Shown here in pieces: positions 61,317-64,000 of a DNA stretch of 64,000 bases. This DNA comes from CAVRIA01 sp963721115 (GTDB lineage: Bacteria; Desulfobacterota; Binatia; HRBIN30; CADEER01): NCBI GenBank assembly GCA_963721115.1, contig CAVRIA010000015.1, forward strand, positions 1 through 64,000, given 5' to 3'. The notes below the pieces were generated by a model. It did not search any database, had not been told where the DNA came from, and worked only from the letters and a program-made list of their open reading frames with translations. The translations under genes and the position numbers were made by a program. Each line of letters opens with the position of its first letter. Position 1 is the stretch's first letter.

Positions 61317-63083
61317 ATGCTTCCCAGGCACAATCGGTTGTTCGTTCTCGGTGTCTCCCTGCTTTTGGCGGCGGGGTGCGGCTCGCTGCGAAGGCAATCG
61401 CCGTCGCTCGACAAGATCGACTGGACGGAGTTGGGCGCCGCGGAGAGGCGGGACGCCAGTCTGCCGCCCGAGGCCCGCCCGCTCGGCGACTACTTGAAGG
61501 GAATCCTCGCCCTGACCGCCGGCGATGACAAGGTAGCGCTGGAAGCGCTACGCGACGCCGTTCTGGCCGATCCCAACAGCGCCCTCCTGCGCCGGCGTTT
61601 GGCATCGCTGTACGTTCGCCAGGAGATGCTGCCGGAGGCGCGCATCGAGTGCCAGGCGGCGGTGAGGCTGGACCCCGACAACATGGAAGGCCGCCTGCTG
61701 CTCGCCGACATCTCGTCGGCGCTCGGCGAGGACGACCAGGCCATCGAGCAGTACGGCGACGTTCTCCGCCTCGATCCGGAGAACCAGAAGGCTCGCCTGC
61801 TGCTCGGCATCCTGTACGGAAAGGAGCAGGATTTCGACAAGGCCATCGCGACCCTCGAATCGCTGGTCGAGATGGATCCGCACTCGTTCCTCGCCCAGTA
61901 CTACCTGGGCCGCGTCTACGCCGCGGCGGAGCAGTACGACCAGGCGGAGGAGGCCTACAAGGCGGCGCTGAAGCTCAACCCACAGTCGGAGCCCGTGATG
62001 ATCGATCTCGCGCTTCTGTACGAGATCGAGAAGAAGCCGCAGGAGGCCATCAAGGTCTACGAGCAGGTGCTGCAGGCGAACCCGGGGAAGGCGCAGATCC
62101 GACGCCGGCTCGGCGGCCTCTACGTCCGGCAGCGCAAGTTCGACGACGCGCTGCAGCAGTTCCGCGAGCTGGAGAAGGTCGACACCGACCCGCAGGACAC
62201 GCGCACCAAGATCGGCCTCATTCTGTTCGAGACCGGCGACTACGACCGCGCCGTCACCGAGTTCAGCCTGGTCCTCGCCGCCGAGCCGGACAACTACCGC
62301 GTCCGCTACTACCTGGCGTCCGTATACGAGCAGACGCACGCTTACGACCACGCGATCGAGGAGTTCCATCGCATCCCACCCGAGCACGAGTGGTTCGTCG
62401 ATGCCCGCCTGCACGTCGCATCGATCTACCAGCAGCAGGACGACCTCGATCGAGCCCAGAAGGAGATTCACGAGGCGCTCAAGGTCAAGCCCGACGACGA
62501 GGGGCTGCTGAGCTACGCTGCCAGCCTGTCGCGCGAGAACGGCGATCTCTCTAGCGCCATCGTCCTCATGAAGAAGCTCGTGGAGGCGCACCCGGACAAC
62601 GACCGCTATCAGTTCACGCTCGGCGCGCTCTACGACGAGAACAAGCAGAAGGACCGCTCGGTCATCCACATGACGCGAGCCATCGAGATCAACCCGAAGA
62701 ACGCCGCGGCGCTCAACTACCTCGGATACACCTACGCCGAGCAGGGAGTTCGCCTCGACGAGGCCGAGAGCCTGATTCGACGCGCTCTGGCCATCAGCCC
62801 GCGCGACGGCTACTACATCGACAGCCTCGGCTGGGTGTACTACCAGCGCGGCGAGTACGACGAGGCGATCGAGCAGCTCGAGCACGCCGTGTCCCTCGCC
62901 GACGACGACCCGACAATCGCCGAGCACCTGGCCGACGCCTATAGCCGCGCCGGGCGCTCCGCGGAGGCGCTGCGCGTCTATCGCGACGCCCTCAGCCGGA
63001 CCAAGGACACGGAGCAGGCAGCGCGCATCCGCGCCAAGATCGAGGAGTTGCAGGGAGCGCCGCTGCGGCGGGGAGACTCGTAA
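61317..63083 (+). CDS. TPR-repeat lipoprotein
   Basis: About 588 residues; start ATG 61317 gives a compact lipoprotein signal (LFVLGVSLLLAAGC). Then at least ten tetratricopeptide repeats, for example ALEALRDAVLADPNSALLRR, AIEQYGDVLRLDPENQKARL, AIEEFHRIPPEHEWFVDARL, AIEINPKNAAALNYLGYTYA, GYYIDSLGWVYYQRGEYDEA. The NYLGYTYAEQG..LDEAE...RAL and DSLGWVYY pattern is common to large bacterial TPR proteins tied to envelope assembly. Likely anchored to the outer membrane as a scaffold. Its stop abuts the next lipoprotein's start. Confidence 0.9.
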   Translation: MLPRHNRLFVLGVSLLLAAGCGSLRRQSPSLDKIDWTELGAAERRDASLPPEARPLGDYLKGILALTAGDDKVALEALRDAVLADPNSALLRRRLASLYVRQEMLPEARIECQAAVRLDPDNMEGRLLLADISSALGEDDQAIEQYGDVLRLDPENQKARLLLGILYGKEQDFDKAIATLESLVEMDPHSFLAQYYLGRVYAAAEQYDQAEEAYKAALKLNPQSEPVMIDLALLYEIEKKPQEAIKVYEQVLQANPGKAQIRRRLGGLYVRQRKFDDALQQFRELEKVDTDPQDTRTKIGLILFETGDYDRAVTEFSLVLAAEPDNYRVRYYLASVYEQTHAYDHAIEEFHRIPPEHEWFVDARLHVASIYQQQDDLDRAQKEIHEALKVKPDDEGLLSYAASLSRENGDLSSAIVLMKKLVEAHPDNDRYQFTLGALYDENKQKDRSVIHMTRAIEINPKNAAALNYLGYTYAEQGVRLDEAESLIRRALAISPRDGYYIDSLGWVYYQRGEYDEAIEQLEHAVSLADDDPTIAEHLADAYSRAGRSAEALRVYRDALSRTKDTEQAARIRAKIEELQGAPLRRGDS

Positions 63084-63872
63084 ATGCGGCGTGCCCGGCC
63101 GCTGCTGGCCGTACTGGCACTGGCCGGCTGTGCGGCACGCGCACCGCTTCCCGCACCCTCCGCCCCGGTTCCGGCGACCCTTCCCACGCGGGACGTTCTG
63201 CAGCGCTCGATGGCCGAGCGACGCGCGGCAGTGACCAGTCTGCGCAGCATCGCCCGGCTCCGCTACACGACCGCGGACGAGTCGCGCAGCGCCAAACAGG
63301 TGATCGTCGCCGAACGCCCCGACCGGCTGCGCTTCGAGGTCCTGTCCCCGTTCGGCACCGTCTTCGTGCTCGCCGCCCGTGACGGCCGGCTCGCCGCCTA
63401 CGACCGCGACGACAACACCGTCTACCGCGGAGTCGCCTCGATCGGGAACCTCGCCCGGTACGCGCAGGTAGATCTGCCGATCGCCCTGGCGGTCGACCTG
63501 CTGCTCGGCACGCCGCCGATGTTCCCCGGCGGCGGCGGTGTGGTGTCGCGCGACGAAGGCTCCATCCAGCTCTGGCAGCAGAGCGGCGACGGCGTCCGCG
63601 TCCTCTGGCTCGACTCGGGACTCGAGCCGATTCGCTACGAACGGCGCGACGCCGCCGGATACGTCCTGCTGCAAGTCACATACGGAGACTACGCCGCCGT
63701 CGGCGGCATCCGATTGCCGGCCCACATCTCCCTGGAGCTGCCGCCTTCGGGGCGGCGTATCGACGTCGATCTGCGCGATCCGGAGGTGAACCCGCCGCTC
63801 TCGAACGAGATCTTCGCCCTGCAGACGCCGCCCGGCAGCAAGGAGGTGGACATGGACCAGGTGGCGCCGTGA
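63084..63872 (+). CDS. LolB/DUF4292-like outer-membrane lipoprotein
   Basis: A 262-residue lipoprotein: signal LLAVLALAGC with Cys about residue 15. After a Pro-rich linker comes a beta-barrel-half fold of the LolA/LolB kind: RSIARLRYTTADESRSAKQV, RLRFEVLSPFGTVFVLAARD, LPIALAVDLLLGTPPMFPGG, PIRYERRDAAGYVLLQVTYG, GIRLPAHISLELPPSGRRID. Such proteins carry or insert lipoproteins. Start at 63084 immediately follows the TPR gene stop; its own stop overlaps the next start (GTGA). The three genes form one operon. Confidence 0.85.
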   Translation: MRRARPLLAVLALAGCAARAPLPAPSAPVPATLPTRDVLQRSMAERRAAVTSLRSIARLRYTTADESRSAKQVIVAERPDRLRFEVLSPFGTVFVLAARDGRLAAYDRDDNTVYRGVASIGNLARYAQVDLPIALAVDLLLGTPPMFPGGGGVVSRDEGSIQLWQQSGDGVRVLWLDSGLEPIRYERRDAAGYVLLQVTYGDYAAVGGIRLPAHISLELPPSGRRIDVDLRDPEVNPPLSNEIFALQTPPGSKEVDMDQVAP

Positions 63873-64000
63873 GAGCAGCCGGCCTGCTCGGAACCCTGCT
63901 GGCGGCATCCCTCGCCGCTGGCTGTCCCTCGACCTCGAACGGCCCGCCTCCCTCGGGCACCCCCACTCCGGCGCCGCTCGCCGCCCGCGAGCAACCGCTC
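63869..64000 (+). CDS. Lipoprotein, partial (runs off the window)
   Basis: The start GTG 63869 overlaps the previous stop (GTGA). Visible residues: MRAAGLLGTLLAASLAAGCP then a Ser/Pro/Thr-rich linker (STSNGPPPSGTPTPAPLAAR). The lipobox ending in Cys 19 shows a lipoprotein. Only 44 codons are inside the window, so no function can be given. Confidence 0.75.
   Translation, partial: MRAAGLLGTLLAASLAAGCPSTSNGPPPSGTPTPAPLAAREQPL

Noticed and set aside
61548..63908. Minus-strand 786-codon open frame opposite the TPR and LolB-like genes
   Set aside because: Shadow of two well-supported lipoprotein genes.

Overview
The window is GC-rich bacterial chromosome with dense coding and no rRNA, tRNA or CRISPR that I can see. 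Several secreted proteins have long Pro-Thr linkers, and two of them carry paired EF-hand, dockerin-like repeats (GD-x-N-x-DG-x-VTIDEL). Together with the enolase-ftsB pair, the cyclic beta-glucan synthase and the many small stress proteins, this suggests an uncultured deltaproteobacterium-grade or Binatota-like lineage. That placement is inference; I see no marker gene that settles it.

Layout. 1-7.3 kb (minus): an enormous secreted mosaic protein (three copies of a beta-type domain, DUF3494 ice-binding-like domain, eight DUF11 repeats, Pro-Thr linkers) broken by many apparent frameshifts. 7.8-22.9 kb and 33-44 kb: two arms of a stress and envelope island made of small membrane proteins (DUF3309, YtxH-like, DUF883-like, Holin-X-like, Thivi_2564, lmo0937-type), CsbD proteins, a TRL-like lipoprotein, a lysine-rich protein, an AI-2E-type permease, a DUF6600 protein, a second DUF3494 protein, a VIT1-like transporter, FtsH, a universal stress protein, and GroEL with a truncated GroES. 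An envelope operon (methyltransferase, polysaccharide deacetylase, LpxL-like acyltransferase) sits inside the first arm. 22.9-31.4 kb: a cyclic beta-1,2-glucan synthase of about 2,800 residues. 44.4-64 kb: mostly housekeeping and secreted enzymes: two cold-shock proteins, Fpg, a YbhB-like protein, a glutaredoxin/A-type/rhodanese fusion with BolA, a dockerin-bearing lipase-like protein, a GH84 enzyme, an SpmA/SpmB-like protein, an Atm1-type ABC exporter, enolase, FtsB, a phosphodiester glycosidase, and a TPR/outer-membrane lipoprotein operon.

The most interesting signal is regulatory. A promoter architecture recurs upstream of at least six minus-strand stress genes: tandem 14-bp units built on the palindrome TACGCGCGTA, then a -35-like CTTACG, a 16-17 bp spacer, and a -10-like TNTACA. 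Three further degenerate copies carry the palindrome only. Short remnants of other stress genes (VIT1, AI-2E permease, FtsH, a general-stress protein, a YtxH gene) lie beside these promoters, so the island looks built by repeated shuffling of promoter-gene modules. Both csbD genes instead have sigma-54-type -24/-12 promoters.

A second general observation is the density of single-base frame breaks in otherwise well-conserved genes. This may be assembly error, and products interrupted this way are annotated as such.
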